DNA of 64,000 nucleotides. Source: Flavobacterium sp. TR2 (GTDB lineage: Bacteria > Bacteroidota > Bacteroidia > Flavobacteriales > Flavobacteriaceae). The translations under genes and the position numbers were made by a program. Under the pieces are notes generated by a model. It was not told where the DNA came from. It searched no databases and saw only the letters and a program-made list of their open reading frames with translations. Positions 17,150 to 26,248 of this stretch are shown piece by piece. Within the stretch, counting starts at the first letter, position 1. Each line of letters starts with the position of its first letter. Where the stretch lies: the NCBI RefSeq assembly GCF_025252405.1, contig NZ_CP104307.1:1984001-2048000 (forward strand), written 5' to 3'.

Positions 17150-19072
17150 ATGCTTAATATACACAATCTTTCCGTTTCTTTTGGAGGAACCTATTTATTT
17201 GAAGAAGTTACTTTTCGTTTGGGTGCCGGCGACCGCGTAGGTCTTGTTGGTAAAAACGGGGCAGGTAAATCTACAATGCTAAAAATGCTAGCAGGCGATT
17301 TTAAACCTGATTCAGGAGTAATTTCTCAAGAGAAAGATATTAAAATGGGATTCTTGCGTCAGGATATTGATTTCGAGCAAGGCAGAACCGTTTTGGAAGA
17401 AGCATATGAGGCTTTTACAGAAATTAAAGTTGTTGAAAAAAAACTAGAAGAAATCAATCATCAGTTGGTGACGAGAACTGATTATGAAAGCGAAGAGTAT
17501 GCTAAGATTATTGAGGACCTGTCAGATTACACCCATCGTTTTGATCTTCTTGGAGGATACAATTATGTTGGAGATACAGAAAAAATTCTTTTAGGTTTAG
17601 GTTTTAAAAGAGAAGTTTTTAATAACCAAACTGAAACTTTTTCTGGAGGATGGAGAATGCGTATCGAACTTGCGAAACTTTTATTGCAATCTAATGATGT
17701 ATTGCTTCTGGATGAGCCAACCAACCACTTAGATATTGAAAGTATCATTTGGTTAGAGAATTTCCTTCGCAATTATCCTGGAGTTGTGGTAATTGTATCG
17801 CACGATAAAATGTTCTTGGATAATGTAACCAATAGAACGATCGAAATTTCGTTAGGAAAAGCATACGATTTCAATAAACCTTATTCTCAATATTTGGAGT
17901 TGCGTCATGAGATTCGCGAAAAGCAATTGGCAACTCAAAAAAATCAGCAGAAAAAGATTGAAGAAACAGAAAAATTAATCGAGAAATTCCGTGCAAAAGC
18001 TTCAAAGGCTTCGATGGCGCAATCGTTGATTAAAAAATTAGATAAAGTAGAAAGAATCGAAGTTGATGAAGATGATAATTCAGTAATGAATATTTCGTTT
18101 CCAGTTTCTAAAGAGCCTGGAAAGGTTGTTATTGAAGCGGAACACGTTACAAAAGCTTATGGCGACAAAACGATTCTAAAAGATATTAGTTTATTGGTAG
18201 AAAGAGGAAGTAAAATTGCTTTTGTTGGACAAAACGGACAAGGAAAATCTACTTTTATTAAAGCGTTAGTAAACGAGTTTGAATACGAAGGAAATATCAA
18301 ATTAGGGCACAATGTGCAATTGGGGTATTTTGCTCAAAATCAGGCTGAATATTTGGATGGCGAGATTACTTTGCTTCAAACTATGGAAGACGCGGCAACA
18401 GACACCAACCGTATGAAAGTACGTGATATGTTGGGGTCGTTTTTATTCCGTGGTGATGATGTGGAGAAAAAAGTAAAAGTGCTTTCTGGAGGAGAACGCA
18501 ACCGTTTGGCGCTTTGTAAATTGTTGTTACAACCAATTAACGTTTTGCTGATGGATGAGCCGACGAACCACTTGGATATTAAATCTAAAAACGTTTTAAA
18601 GGCGGCACTTCAAAAATTCGGAGGAACTTTATTGTTAGTTTCTCACGACAGGGACTTTCTTCAAGGAATGTCTAATATTGTTTATGAGTTTAAAGATCAA
18701 AAGATTAAAGAATATTTAGGAGACATCAACTATTTCTTAGAACAACGCAATCTAGAAAATATGCGTGAAGTAGAGAAAAAAGATGTGGTAAAAAATGCAC
18801 CAGCTCCGAAAGAAAAAGAAGCAAGTAAATTATCGTACGAAGATCAGAAGAAAGGAAAAGCACTTCAGAACAAATTAAGTAAAATTGAAAGCCAGATTCA
18901 GCAGTTAGAAAAACAGATCCAGCATGACGATAAGATGTTAGAAACCAATTATGACAAACATATTGAAGACGCTTCCTTTTTTACGGCTTACAATAAAAAG
19001 AAACAAGATTTAGAGCAATTATTAATCGACTGGGAAGTAGTTTCAGAAGAGATTGATAGTTTTAATGCTTAG
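17150..19072 (+). CDS. ABC-F family ATPase
   Basis: 640 residues with two ABC nucleotide-binding domains and no membrane helices. Walker A motifs are GKNGAGKS and GQNGQGKS; signatures are FSGGWRMRIELA and LSGGERNRLALC; both Walker B segments read LL(L/M)DEPTNHLDI. Between them is the ABC-F linker (about 245-330), and a charged coiled-coil C-terminal tail (about 560-640) follows. ABC-F proteins act on the ribosome in translation or antibiotic protection. Assignment within the subfamily (Uup or EttA-like) is unclear; the C-terminal coiled coil is Uup-like. Confidence 0.93.
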   Translation: MLNIHNLSVSFGGTYLFEEVTFRLGAGDRVGLVGKNGAGKSTMLKMLAGDFKPDSGVISQEKDIKMGFLRQDIDFEQGRTVLEEAYEAFTEIKVVEKKLEEINHQLVTRTDYESEEYAKIIEDLSDYTHRFDLLGGYNYVGDTEKILLGLGFKREVFNNQTETFSGGWRMRIELAKLLLQSNDVLLLDEPTNHLDIESIIWLENFLRNYPGVVVIVSHDKMFLDNVTNRTIEISLGKAYDFNKPYSQYLELRHEIREKQLATQKNQQKKIEETEKLIEKFRAKASKASMAQSLIKKLDKVERIEVDEDDNSVMNISFPVSKEPGKVVIEAEHVTKAYGDKTILKDISLLVERGSKIAFVGQNGQGKSTFIKALVNEFEYEGNIKLGHNVQLGYFAQNQAEYLDGEITLLQTMEDAATDTNRMKVRDMLGSFLFRGDDVEKKVKVLSGGERNRLALCKLLLQPINVLLMDEPTNHLDIKSKNVLKAALQKFGGTLLLVSHDRDFLQGMSNIVYEFKDQKIKEYLGDINYFLEQRNLENMREVEKKDVVKNAPAPKEKEASKLSYEDQKKGKALQNKLSKIESQIQQLEKQIQHDDKMLETNYDKHIEDASFFTAYNKKKQDLEQLLIDWEVVSEEIDSFNA

Positions 19073-19077
19073 TTTTT

Positions 19078-19392
19078 TTGTTTCAAGTTTCAGGTTTCAG
19101 GTTTCAAGTTCTTACCTGATGCGTAAATTTTACAGCAAAACACACTAAATTTTTATAGTTTAAATCTACAAAGTTCGCAAAGTTTTATCAGAAGATAGCT
19201 TTGCGAACTTTGCGTTTTATAAAACCTCAAAGATCAAAAAAAACGTAAGTGCTTTGCGGTAAAACTTTACCGTTCCAACAAAACTTGAAACTTGAAACAT
19301 GAAACTTGAAGCATGAAACATGAAACATGAAACATGAAACCTGAAACCTGAAACCTGAAACCTGAAACCTGAAACCTGAAACCTGAAACAAA
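19078..19392. repeat. TGAAACC/TTGAAAC repeat tracts around a 14-bp hairpin
   Basis: This gap between convergent genes has three parts. At 19081-19112 the word TTTCAAG/TTTCAGG occurs in tandem. At 19169-19182 and 19199-19212 a perfect 14-bp inverted repeat, CAAAGTTCGCAAAG with CTTTGCGAACTTTG, can form a hairpin with a 16-nt loop. At 19284-19389 there are about fifteen consecutive 7-bp units of the form GAAACNT, starting mixed (GAAACTT, GAAACAT) and ending as a pure run of GAAACCT. The left and right heptamer tracts are in opposite orientation. I see no gene here. It is probably a dispersed intergenic repeat that can also terminate transcription from both sides. Confidence 0.75.
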
Positions 19393-20355
19393 CTACTTAA
19401 TAATCCCAATAGATCTAGAATGCTCAATCGCTTTGCTACTTTCTTTAAAATAACAAACCGAAACATTTATACTTTCCAGATTTTTTAGAATCTTTTGAAC
19501 TTCCTTTTTAGGAGATTTTCCAGTTTGTCGAATATAAACAGCAACTACAGTAACAGGAAATATTTTGCAGATTCTTTCATAAAGTTTAGGGTCGTGCTGC
19601 GAATCGTCGCCCATTAAAACATATTTTAGTGTTGGGTAGAACTCCACAACGTGTTTTATTTTTTCAAATTTATGATCGTGGTTTCCTCTTCCGCTCATGA
19701 AAAAATCTGTAATTCCCCGTTTGATATCTTTTAGCAGAAAAACCGCTTTTGGCAATTTGTTAATTCTCGTGAATTTGGCAATAAACCGATACAAATTCCA
19801 TTCACTGCTCGAAATGTAAAAAAAAGCATTTACTTCTTCTACATTATCTCTTCCTGCTGAGCTTAAAGCTTGATAGTGAGGTACAACATCTTTGAAAACT
19901 TTTCGGTCGTTTACGTTTTTAAATAATAAAATATAAAGCTTTCGAAAGAAGTTATTCGTGTGTGAAATCAAGAAAGTATCGTCAATATCTGATATGATTC
20001 CTAGTTTTCCTTTATGAGGTCTTATAAAGCTGCCTTTGCAGATTGTGGTTTCGTTGCGATATTTTAAGCTGACTTTGTAAGGCATCCATCCAAAATGAGT
20101 TTCCTTTTCAAGCGGAATGCAAAACTTAAAGTATCCATCGTCTAGCGTTTTGGTATGGATTACTTCGTTGTTGTAGTGTAGGTAAACATCAAAATTCTTA
20201 ATGGTTTTTATTCTGAACAATCGGAGAATCGAAGTGGCATTTTTTAATTTCCTCTTTTCAAAATTGTATTTGTTTTCCCTTTTTAAAACGTGCCCCATTA
20301 CAATTAGCTCTTGTTCATTTGCATAACCTCGATATAATTGTAGAATTGGTTTCAT
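19393..20355 (-). CDS. App1/DUF2183 family phosphatidate phosphatase-like protein
   Basis: 320 residues. The middle and C-terminal part has the HAD-type App1 motif ISDIDDTFLIS (DxDDT) at about 138-148, a following FFYISSSEWNLY segment, a Lys in LLKDIKRG, and a late GDDSQHDPKLY motif, all as in DUF2183 phosphatidate phosphatases. The N-terminal ~110 residues are a beta-rich domain common in this family. Members dephosphorylate phosphatidic acid to diacylglycerol. Its stop is only 3 bp from the heptamer repeat tract. It is divergent from a diacylglycerol-kinase-like gene 58 bp away, which would do the reverse reaction. Confidence 0.85.
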   Translation of the reverse strand: MKPILQLYRGYANEQELIVMGHVLKRENKYNFEKRKLKNATSILRLFRIKTIKNFDVYLHYNNEVIHTKTLDDGYFKFCIPLEKETHFGWMPYKVSLKYRNETTICKGSFIRPHKGKLGIISDIDDTFLISHTNNFFRKLYILLFKNVNDRKVFKDVVPHYQALSSAGRDNVEEVNAFFYISSSEWNLYRFIAKFTRINKLPKAVFLLKDIKRGITDFFMSGRGNHDHKFEKIKHVVEFYPTLKYVLMGDDSQHDPKLYERICKIFPVTVVAVYIRQTGKSPKKEVQKILKNLESINVSVCYFKESSKAIEHSRSIGIIK

Positions 20356-20413
20356 TAATTATGTATATTTATGTAACTGTAATTTACTCAATTTAATTGG
20401 TATTAAAAATAAA

Positions 20414-21286
20414 ATGTTGAAAAAGAATATTCTGTTTGTTGTAAATCCTATTTCTGGAGACTTGGATAAATCGGATCTGATTGCTGCTGTAGAAGAGTTT
20501 GCGGCAACGAATCATTTTGATTTGGAAGTGTATGAAACAACTGGAAAAAATGATTTAAGAGCAATACAATCTTTATATGATGAAACTGCTCCAGAACGTA
20601 TTATTGTTGCTGGAGGCGACGGAACGATAAAAATGGTAGCCGAAGCAATGGAAGAACAAGATGTCATAATCGGAATTTTGCCTGCGGGTTCTGCAAACGG
20701 ACTTTCAGTAGACCTGAATCTTCCTGCTGGAGTAGAGGAGAATCTTAAAATTGCCTTTTTGCACCATTATATCGAAATGGATATGATTTGCATTAACGGC
20801 AAAAAAAGCATTCATCTGAGCGATCTTGGTTTAAATGCAAATCTGGTTAAAAACTATGAGCAAAGTGATGTTCGCGGATTTTGGGGATATGCACTACAGG
20901 CCTTTACGACGCTCAAAGAATCTGAAGAGCCCTTTGTAGCAACTATTTCGGCTAATAATAAAACGGTTCAGCATATCGCAAGGATGATTGTCATTGCCAA
21001 TTCGCAGAAATATGGAACAGGAGTAATTATCAATCCAAATGGCGCTATGAATGACGGAAAGTTTGAATTGGTGATTTTAAAAAGCCTCGACCTGCTTTTA
21101 ATTGGAAAAATAATTACCGGAAATATGCCAATTGATTCTGATGATATTGTGATTATTTCGACTGATAAAGCTCAAATAAAAACAGATTACCCCGTTAATT
21201 TTCAAATTGATGGAGAATATTGCGGAGCGCAAACTTCGTTAGAAATTGATATTCTGCATAAACAAATGAAAATTGCCGTTCCGTAA
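20414..21286 (+). CDS. Diacylglycerol kinase family lipid kinase
   Basis: 290 residues of the DagK/YegS/sphingosine-kinase family. Motifs are FVVNPISG near the N-terminus, the nucleotide-binding VAGGDGTIKMVAEAM (GGDGT) at about 78-92, and the LPAGSANGLSVDL loop near 105. A C-terminal beta-sandwich ends with DGEYCGAQTSLEI. It would phosphorylate diacylglycerol or a related lipid. The divergent neighbour looks like the opposing phosphatase. Confidence 0.9.
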   Translation: MLKKNILFVVNPISGDLDKSDLIAAVEEFAATNHFDLEVYETTGKNDLRAIQSLYDETAPERIIVAGGDGTIKMVAEAMEEQDVIIGILPAGSANGLSVDLNLPAGVEENLKIAFLHHYIEMDMICINGKKSIHLSDLGLNANLVKNYEQSDVRGFWGYALQAFTTLKESEEPFVATISANNKTVQHIARMIVIANSQKYGTGVIINPNGAMNDGKFELVILKSLDLLLIGKIITGNMPIDSDDIVIISTDKAQIKTDYPVNFQIDGEYCGAQTSLEIDILHKQMKIAVP

Positions 21287-21303
21287 TTTTGATTTATTTA
21301 ATC

Positions 21304-21452
21304 GAGTCGCTTCGCTAGAGCTTTTTAGTTTTGGGGCTAATTTGCTATAGATATTTCGTTATTCCAAAGCTAAAAAAAAAGCTCTATTAGGATCGAAATA
21401 TTTATAGAAAATGTTTGATTCACAAGTCTCAAAAGCTCCAGCGGAGCGACAC
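21304..21452. repeat. 149-bp imperfect palindromic element between convergent genes
   Basis: The outer arms GTCGCTTCGCTAGAGCTTTT (21306-21325) and AAAAGCTCCAGCGGAGCGAC (21431-21450) pair with two mismatches. Inner arms CTATAGATATTTCG (21345-21358) and CGAAATATTTATAG (21393-21406) pair with one mismatch. The element fills the space between two convergent genes, so its RNA could terminate both. It resembles the dispersed palindromic units common in flavobacterial genomes. Confidence 0.7.
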
Positions 21453-21459
21453 AATTAAT

Positions 21460-22605
21460 TTATTTAAAAGGATTGCGCTCTTGCCATTCTGTTTTGGGTT
21501 CCAAATAATTGAAGAATCTCGAAATGTTGTGATTGATTAAAGTGTTGCTGTGTGTAATTAAGCCGTACATTTTTATGGGTTTTGCTCCAACAGAACTTTT
21601 GATTTCAAGAGCTGTCCTGGCAAAGACAATTTCACGAAAGCCTTTTTTGATAGAATAAGCAATCATATCGTAAAGCATATTTAAATACAGCATTTTTTCG
21701 CGCTGCACGCTTTCATCATAACCTAAAAAATAGGTGTCCATTACGTCTCCATTTTTAATTAAAGTGTTGAAGCCTATCAGTTTTTCGTCTAAGAAATAAC
21801 CATAAAGAAGAAAATTTTCTCCTATTATTTCCTTGAAAAAACTAAAATGGTTTCGAGCTAGAAAAAAGGTATTAAAAGGAGCATTTTTGGCCACATGAAA
21901 ATAGAGGTCATAAAGAATGTCTTCATACTGTCTGATGTCAGAAAGCGACATTTGACGTTTTTCAATTCCTTCTGATTTTTTTCGCGCGCGTTTGTATTGA
22001 TCGCGATATTTTTTGGACAAAGCGTCAATGTAATCCTGTTCTGTTTTCCAGTTTTCTTTGATATTAAAAATCATATTTGGCTGGGTCGAAAAGGTGTAGT
22101 TATTTTTGAATTCAGCCTGAAGTGGTTCAATTTCTTTTGCAGTAAAATCTTTTATGCTCGTAATGTGAACTTTTTTTCCGCTTTCTTTTAGATCTTTTTT
22201 TAATTGATTAATGGCCTTGTGAAGCGTTTTTATAGCCTTTGATGCTTTGATGCTTTTGTCAAAAATAAAGGCATTTTGTCCAGTAAGCATATTGTTTCCA
22301 ACAAACAAAACGTGCGAAGCAAAATTCTTTAAAGCAAAATTGCGCACCGAAGTTTTTAGACATTTGTCGCGCTCTCCAAAAGATTCGAGTTTTTCTGCAA
22401 ATAAAAACTGCGTGAGTACAATTCCGATTAGTTTTTTTTCTTCAAAGAGACCGATAAAATGGCAAGTCATATTGACTGGAGAAGAATTTTCCAGTACTTC
22501 GAGATATTCTCGTGTCAAAAAAATGTTGTTTTCAGCAAGCGAGTTCCATTCTAAAGGCAATAAAGATGCGCTTTTGTAAATCTGGAAAGAATAGGTTGTA
22601 TTCAA
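21460..22605 (-). CDS. GNAT/FemAB-like acyltransferase
   Basis: 381 residues with a two-lobed acyltransferase look. The N-terminal half includes PLEWNSLAENNIFLTREYLEVLE. The C-terminal half has KYRDQYKRARKKSEG, a central YGYFLDEKLIGFNTLIKNGDVMDTYFLGYDE strand pair, and LYLNMLYDMIAYSIKKGF. This resembles the peptidogalycan-biosynthesis/GNAT group (DUF482-like). The substrate is unknown. It converges on the lipid kinase gene across the palindromic element. Confidence 0.7.
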   Translation of the reverse strand: MNTTYSFQIYKSASLLPLEWNSLAENNIFLTREYLEVLENSSPVNMTCHFIGLFEEKKLIGIVLTQFLFAEKLESFGERDKCLKTSVRNFALKNFASHVLFVGNNMLTGQNAFIFDKSIKASKAIKTLHKAINQLKKDLKESGKKVHITSIKDFTAKEIEPLQAEFKNNYTFSTQPNMIFNIKENWKTEQDYIDALSKKYRDQYKRARKKSEGIEKRQMSLSDIRQYEDILYDLYFHVAKNAPFNTFFLARNHFSFFKEIIGENFLLYGYFLDEKLIGFNTLIKNGDVMDTYFLGYDESVQREKMLYLNMLYDMIAYSIKKGFREIVFARTALEIKSSVGAKPIKMYGLITHSNTLINHNISRFFNYLEPKTEWQERNPFK

Positions 22606-22675
22606 AAGAGTGAGCTAATTTCTTCAAAATTAGATAATATTTAGAATAACTGATCTGCTTTAAGTTATTATTAAG

Positions 22676-22713
22676 AAAAACCCGTTTGAGATCAGTTTCT
22701 CAAACGGGTTTTT
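22676..22713 (-). terminator. Terminator after the DUF1761 gene
   Basis: Perfect 16-bp stem AAAAACCCGTTTGAGA (22676-22691) with TCTCAAACGGGTTTTT (22698-22713). It lies just downstream of the minus-strand DUF1761 stop, with A/T tracts on both sides. Confidence 0.9.
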
Positions 22714-22723
22714 AAGTCCTTAA

Positions 22724-23212
22724 TTAAGCAAATCCACAAATGATTCCGCCCATAAGGGTTAAAGTAAGAATCCAGTATCCGCTATGGATAAAGATATATT
22801 TCCAAGATTTTCTTTCAAATAAGCCGTTGATTCCGATTAAAGGAAAAGCAAAAAATAAACCTGACATAAAACCGTGAAGCGCGCCATGTTTAAAAGTTCT
22901 GTAAGCCATGCCGTAATCGGCCATAAAAGCCGCGAATGAAGGTTTTGCGCTATCCATCAAAGGTGGCCCGCCAACCATTCCGATTGCGCCAGACTGGTGA
23001 ATGGTTAGCGACATTAAAGTCATCGTAATCATTAAAGAGAAAACATACGTAAGTCCGAAGATTTTAAGCATATTTCCTTTTTTTAACTCTTCTTGAGTAA
23101 GATTATTTTCCTTCATCCAGATCGTTCCAAATACTTTTGGGCTGTACCAGATAAAACCAGTTACGAGCGTAACAATTGCAGCAATAAATAAAGAGGCGAA
23201 GTTAATTTGCAT
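22724..23212 (-). CDS. DUF1761 family membrane protein
   Basis: 162 residues with four predicted membrane helices (about 5-25, 50-70, 105-128 and 138-160). The opening NFASLFIAAIVTLVTGFIWYSPKVFGTIWMKE fits DUF1761. Function is unknown. It is a single gene with its own terminator. Confidence 0.85.
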   Translation of the reverse strand: MQINFASLFIAAIVTLVTGFIWYSPKVFGTIWMKENNLTQEELKKGNMLKIFGLTYVFSLMITMTLMSLTIHQSGAIGMVGGPPLMDSAKPSFAAFMADYGMAYRTFKHGALHGFMSGLFFAFPLIGINGLFERKSWKYIFIHSGYWILTLTLMGGIICGFA

Positions 23213-23391
23213 AATGTGAGGTTTTTAGAATTAGTTGATCAAATGTAATCAAAAAAAATGCAGGTTTTAGAAAATAATCAAAAGTAGTATAAATCTTTCA
23301 AATAAAATTTTTTTCAACAGTTTGGCGATATTTAGTGTATTATAGCTATGAATTGTATAATTTTACGCTAATAACAAATCCCAAATCTGTT

Positions 23392-24234
23392 ATGAGAATT
23401 TTAATTACTTTTTCTTTATTATTTGCCTTTTCGCTAAACGTTTTGGCAGATACTGTTTCGGATAAAGAAAAAGAGGCGCTTATAAAACTGTATCACGCAA
23501 CAAATGGTTTGCAATGGAAAAACAAGTGGGACTTAAGTCTGTCTGTTTCTACATGGTACGGTGTTAAAGCTGAAAATGGAAAAGTAGTGGCACTGAATCT
23601 GGCAGATAATAATCTGAAAGGAGAATTGCCTGAAGCGCTTTACGATCTTACAAATTTAGAATCGCTAAATCTGGAAAAGAATAAGATTGAAGGAAAATTG
23701 TCTTCGTCAATCTTTAATTTGAAAGAGTTAGAATTGCTCAATATTGCTGATAATAAATTATCGGGTGCGATTCCAGCTTCAATTTGCCAATTGGCAAAAC
23801 TGAAAGATTTAGAGCTTTTTATGAATAATATTTCAGGAGAGCTTCCGTCAGAAATTGGAAAGCTGAATCAGCTGGAAGTTTTGGCTGTTTTTAGTAATCA
23901 AATTAACGGAAAACTGCCTGTTTCGATTTATAAAATTTCTGGACTGAAAGTACTGTTGTTAAACAATAATAAGCTCTCAGGAAATTTGACCAATGAAGTC
24001 ATTAATTGGAACGCACTTCAGAATTTTAGCTTGTTCGACAATGATTTTACAGGAGCTGTCCCTTTGGAAATTGAAAAGCTGACCAATTTGGAAGAATTAA
24101 ATCTTTCATACAATAAATTTAAAGGCGAAGTTTCAAAAAAGACCGCTTTGTTAGATGCATTAAATATGACCATGATGGATGAAAACGGAAATCCATTTTT
24201 ATTAGAAATAAACCAAGAAAATAAATTACAATAG
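23392..24234 (+). CDS. Secreted leucine-rich-repeat protein
   Basis: 280 residues from the ATG at 23392, which opens a clean signal peptide (MRILITFSLLFAFSLNVLA). An N-terminal cap with LYHATNGLQWKNKWD precedes about eight plant-type LRRs of the form LxxLxxLNLxxNxLxGxLPxxI. No T9SS C-terminal domain is visible, so it may stay periplasmic or be anchored otherwise. The longer frame from 23335 would place residues ahead of the signal peptide and is less likely. Confidence 0.85.
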   Translation: MRILITFSLLFAFSLNVLADTVSDKEKEALIKLYHATNGLQWKNKWDLSLSVSTWYGVKAENGKVVALNLADNNLKGELPEALYDLTNLESLNLEKNKIEGKLSSSIFNLKELELLNIADNKLSGAIPASICQLAKLKDLELFMNNISGELPSEIGKLNQLEVLAVFSNQINGKLPVSIYKISGLKVLLLNNNKLSGNLTNEVINWNALQNFSLFDNDFTGAVPLEIEKLTNLEELNLSYNKFKGEVSKKTALLDALNMTMMDENGNPFLLEINQENKLQ

Positions 24235-24314
24235 TTTACCCAAAATTAATCGATGCTTATGAATGAATTTTACACTCGTTAAACAAGTTGATTAAATATA
24301 TTTAGTTAATTGCC

Positions 24315-24338
24315 AAAACCGTAATTCGTTACGGTTTT
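24315..24338 (+). terminator. Terminator hairpin after the LRR gene
   Basis: AAAACCGTAA (24315-24324) pairs perfectly with TTACGGTTTT (24329-24338), loop TTCG. Confidence 0.75.
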
Positions 24339-24493
24339 ATGGTTTCTAGAGGTTACGTTCTTTAAAAAATAACATTTAATTTAGAATGGAATTTTTTATG
24401 TTTGCTTAAATTTTTATAACTTTAATAAAAGTATCCGGAGAACCAAAAGCCAATAAACCGGCGGTATTACTAATCACTTAATAAAAAGAAATC

Positions 24494-24799
24494 ATGACAC
24501 TGCAATATCAGGGAGAACAATACGGAAAACAGACCACTTTTACACTTAGAATTATTGGTAATAACTTATCAAAAAGCAGTTCAAACTACCAGATCGATCT
24601 TTTGGTGGGAGATAAAAAACTGCCAACTTTTACAAGTGAAATTCACCAAAGTCTTTCTAATTGCTTAAAAGAAATTTATTTGTTTAGAAAACATAACGGA
24701 ATCAAGTTTGATGAGTCAACAGAGAAGATCATTTCGCTTTATGTTGCTTATGATAGGGTTTTGTTCAATTATAATAAATATGCTTTATTTAGAGCATAA
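24494..24799 (+). CDS. Small uncharacterised protein
   Basis: 101 residues, no signal peptide or membrane segment. The sequence (MTLQYQGEQYGKQTTF..., then a helical half with CLKEIYLFRKHNGIKF) looks like a small folded cytosolic protein. I do not recognise the family. It is followed closely by a strong terminator, which supports it being a real gene. Confidence 0.65.
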   Translation: MTLQYQGEQYGKQTTFTLRIIGNNLSKSSSNYQIDLLVGDKKLPTFTSEIHQSLSNCLKEIYLFRKHNGIKFDESTEKIISLYVAYDRVLFNYNKYALFRA

Positions 24800-24824
24800 A
24801 TTTTTCTCAAAAGAGTAAAAAAAA

Positions 24825-24859
24825 AAAGAAGCTTTTTCGGTTCATGAAAAAGCTTCTTT
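24825..24859. terminator. Bidirectional terminator
   Basis: AAAGAAGCTTTTTC (24825-24838) pairs perfectly with GAAAAAGCTTCTTT (24846-24859). A and T tracts on either side serve both the plus-strand small gene and the minus-strand beta-propeller gene. Confidence 0.9.
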
Positions 24860-24869
24860 TTTTTGTGTT

Positions 24870-26069
24870 TTATCGAATGATTTTTAAGTAAGCGCTATAA
24901 ACATCATCTTTAAGAGAAGTACGCATATAGAATACGTTCTCGTCTTTTTCTTTTAAATCAAATTGAATTAAGCCGGCATCGCAATAATAATAAAGCAGGT
25001 TGTCATCAGCAGGAAATTCAATGTTAGAAACAGGCAGGGTAGTTAGTTTTTCTTCAAAAGCTATTTCGCCGTTTGATAGATCCAATTCAAAAAGTTTCTT
25101 GTTGCGGGTGTAGCCCCAAAGATTATCAACTTCTTTAACGATATACTCGACATTATCGCCTTTAAAATCTGTTTTCCAAAGCTGAGTTCCTGTTTTAGAA
25201 TCAACAGCGTAAATAGAAGAGACTTCTGTGCCTTGTGCGGCAAAATAGAGTTTTTTGTCATGGCACACTATGCGTTCCTTCACATTGTTTTGGTTTTCGT
25301 CTATTTTAAACTGCCATAAAACATCTAAGCTGTTTGGTTTTAAAGCGTATAGCCAGTTTTTATCGCCAGCAATAAAAATATTTTCGCCATCTGTAACTGG
25401 CTTTCCATTCATTGTTTCGTCAAAGCTTTTTTGGTAAAGCAATTTTCCTGTATTAGCTTCAAAACAATAAACATTTGTCCCGCTTTGGGTGAAAATCTTA
25501 TTATCGAAAAACAATGGCTCAATATCGTTGTTTGGAGTGTCTAATTTGTAATTCCAAGCCAAGCTTCCATCTTTTAAATCCAAAGCATACAAATTGCTGC
25601 TCTGATTTTGATTTTGCGCAGTTATAAAAAGCTTTCCGTTGGCTATAATCGGAGTCTGATCTTTTAGAACAATTTGGTCTGTAATGTTTCCTAGTCTAGA
25701 TTTCCAAAAAATAGTCCCTGTTCCATTATCGACAGCATAAATTTCACCATTGATAAACGGGATATAAACAACTCCATCATGAATGGTTATTTTGTTCGCG
25801 CACATCTCTGTGTGAGCGTCAGAAGCTTTTATCGTCCAGACAATGCTTTCGACTTCTAGGTCCCATGAAAAAAGAGAACCGTCGTAATCGTAAATTAAAA
25901 TAGAGGAATCGTCTAAAGAAATCTTTTTAAGCGGTTTTAAAGACTTGTTGGTTACGGCTTCTTCAGCGGGTAATTTGCTGTTGGAAGAATTAGTTTTGCT
26001 GGCGGGCGCTTGTCCAGACATATTTGCAAAGGCGAATACAAATAAAAGGGCTATTAATTTGTGTTTCAT
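24870..26069 (-). CDS. Secreted PQQ-like beta-propeller repeat protein
   Basis: 399 residues with a signal peptide (MKHKLIALLFVFAFANMSGQ). It has about seven repeats of the PQQ/quinoprotein propeller type, visible as GTIFWKSRLG, GSLAWNYKLD, GKLLYQKSF, LDVLWQFKID and GTQLWKTDF. The likely role is protein interaction or scaffolding, like BamB-type propellers; no catalytic residues are apparent. Confidence 0.85.
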   Translation of the reverse strand: MKHKLIALLFVFAFANMSGQAPASKTNSSNSKLPAEEAVTNKSLKPLKKISLDDSSILIYDYDGSLFSWDLEVESIVWTIKASDAHTEMCANKITIHDGVVYIPFINGEIYAVDNGTGTIFWKSRLGNITDQIVLKDQTPIIANGKLFITAQNQNQSSNLYALDLKDGSLAWNYKLDTPNNDIEPLFFDNKIFTQSGTNVYCFEANTGKLLYQKSFDETMNGKPVTDGENIFIAGDKNWLYALKPNSLDVLWQFKIDENQNNVKERIVCHDKKLYFAAQGTEVSSIYAVDSKTGTQLWKTDFKGDNVEYIVKEVDNLWGYTRNKKLFELDLSNGEIAFEEKLTTLPVSNIEFPADDNLLYYYCDAGLIQFDLKEKDENVFYMRTSLKDDVYSAYLKIIR

Positions 26070-26133
26070 TTTAAGATTTGGGTTGATTTTTTTTGATTGT
26101 CTTTTCTAAAACATTTGACAAGGTAAATATAAA

Positions 26134-26166
26134 CAAAAAAAGCTCCAGATTTCTCTGAAGCTTTTG
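26134..26166 (-). terminator. Terminator of tRNA-Glu
   Basis: Hairpin AAGCTCCAGA/TCTGAAGCTT with one mismatch, read on the minus strand with a T tract. It lies just past the tRNA 3' end. Similar hairpins recur next to tRNA-like relics at about 27.2, 38.9 and 45.05 kb. Confidence 0.8.
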
Positions 26167-26176
26167 TCTTAGTAAG

Positions 26177-26248
26177 TAGTCCGTGGGGGAATCGAACCCC
26201 CCTTACCAGGATGAAAACCTGGCGTCCTAACCGATAGACGAACGGACC
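26177..26248 (-). tRNA. tRNA-Glu (UUC)
   Basis: A 72-nt gene on the minus strand. Acceptor stem GGTCCGT/ACGGACT (one G-T pair), D arm with TCGGTTA, and anticodon stem CCAGG/CCTGG around the loop TTTTCAT, giving anticodon TTC. T arm GGGGG-TTCGATT-CCCCC. CCA is not encoded. Confidence 0.96.

Noticed and set aside
19284..19389. Possible CRISPR array in the heptamer tract
   Set aside because: The units are only 7 bp and have no spacers; there are no cas genes nearby. It is a simple tandem repeat.
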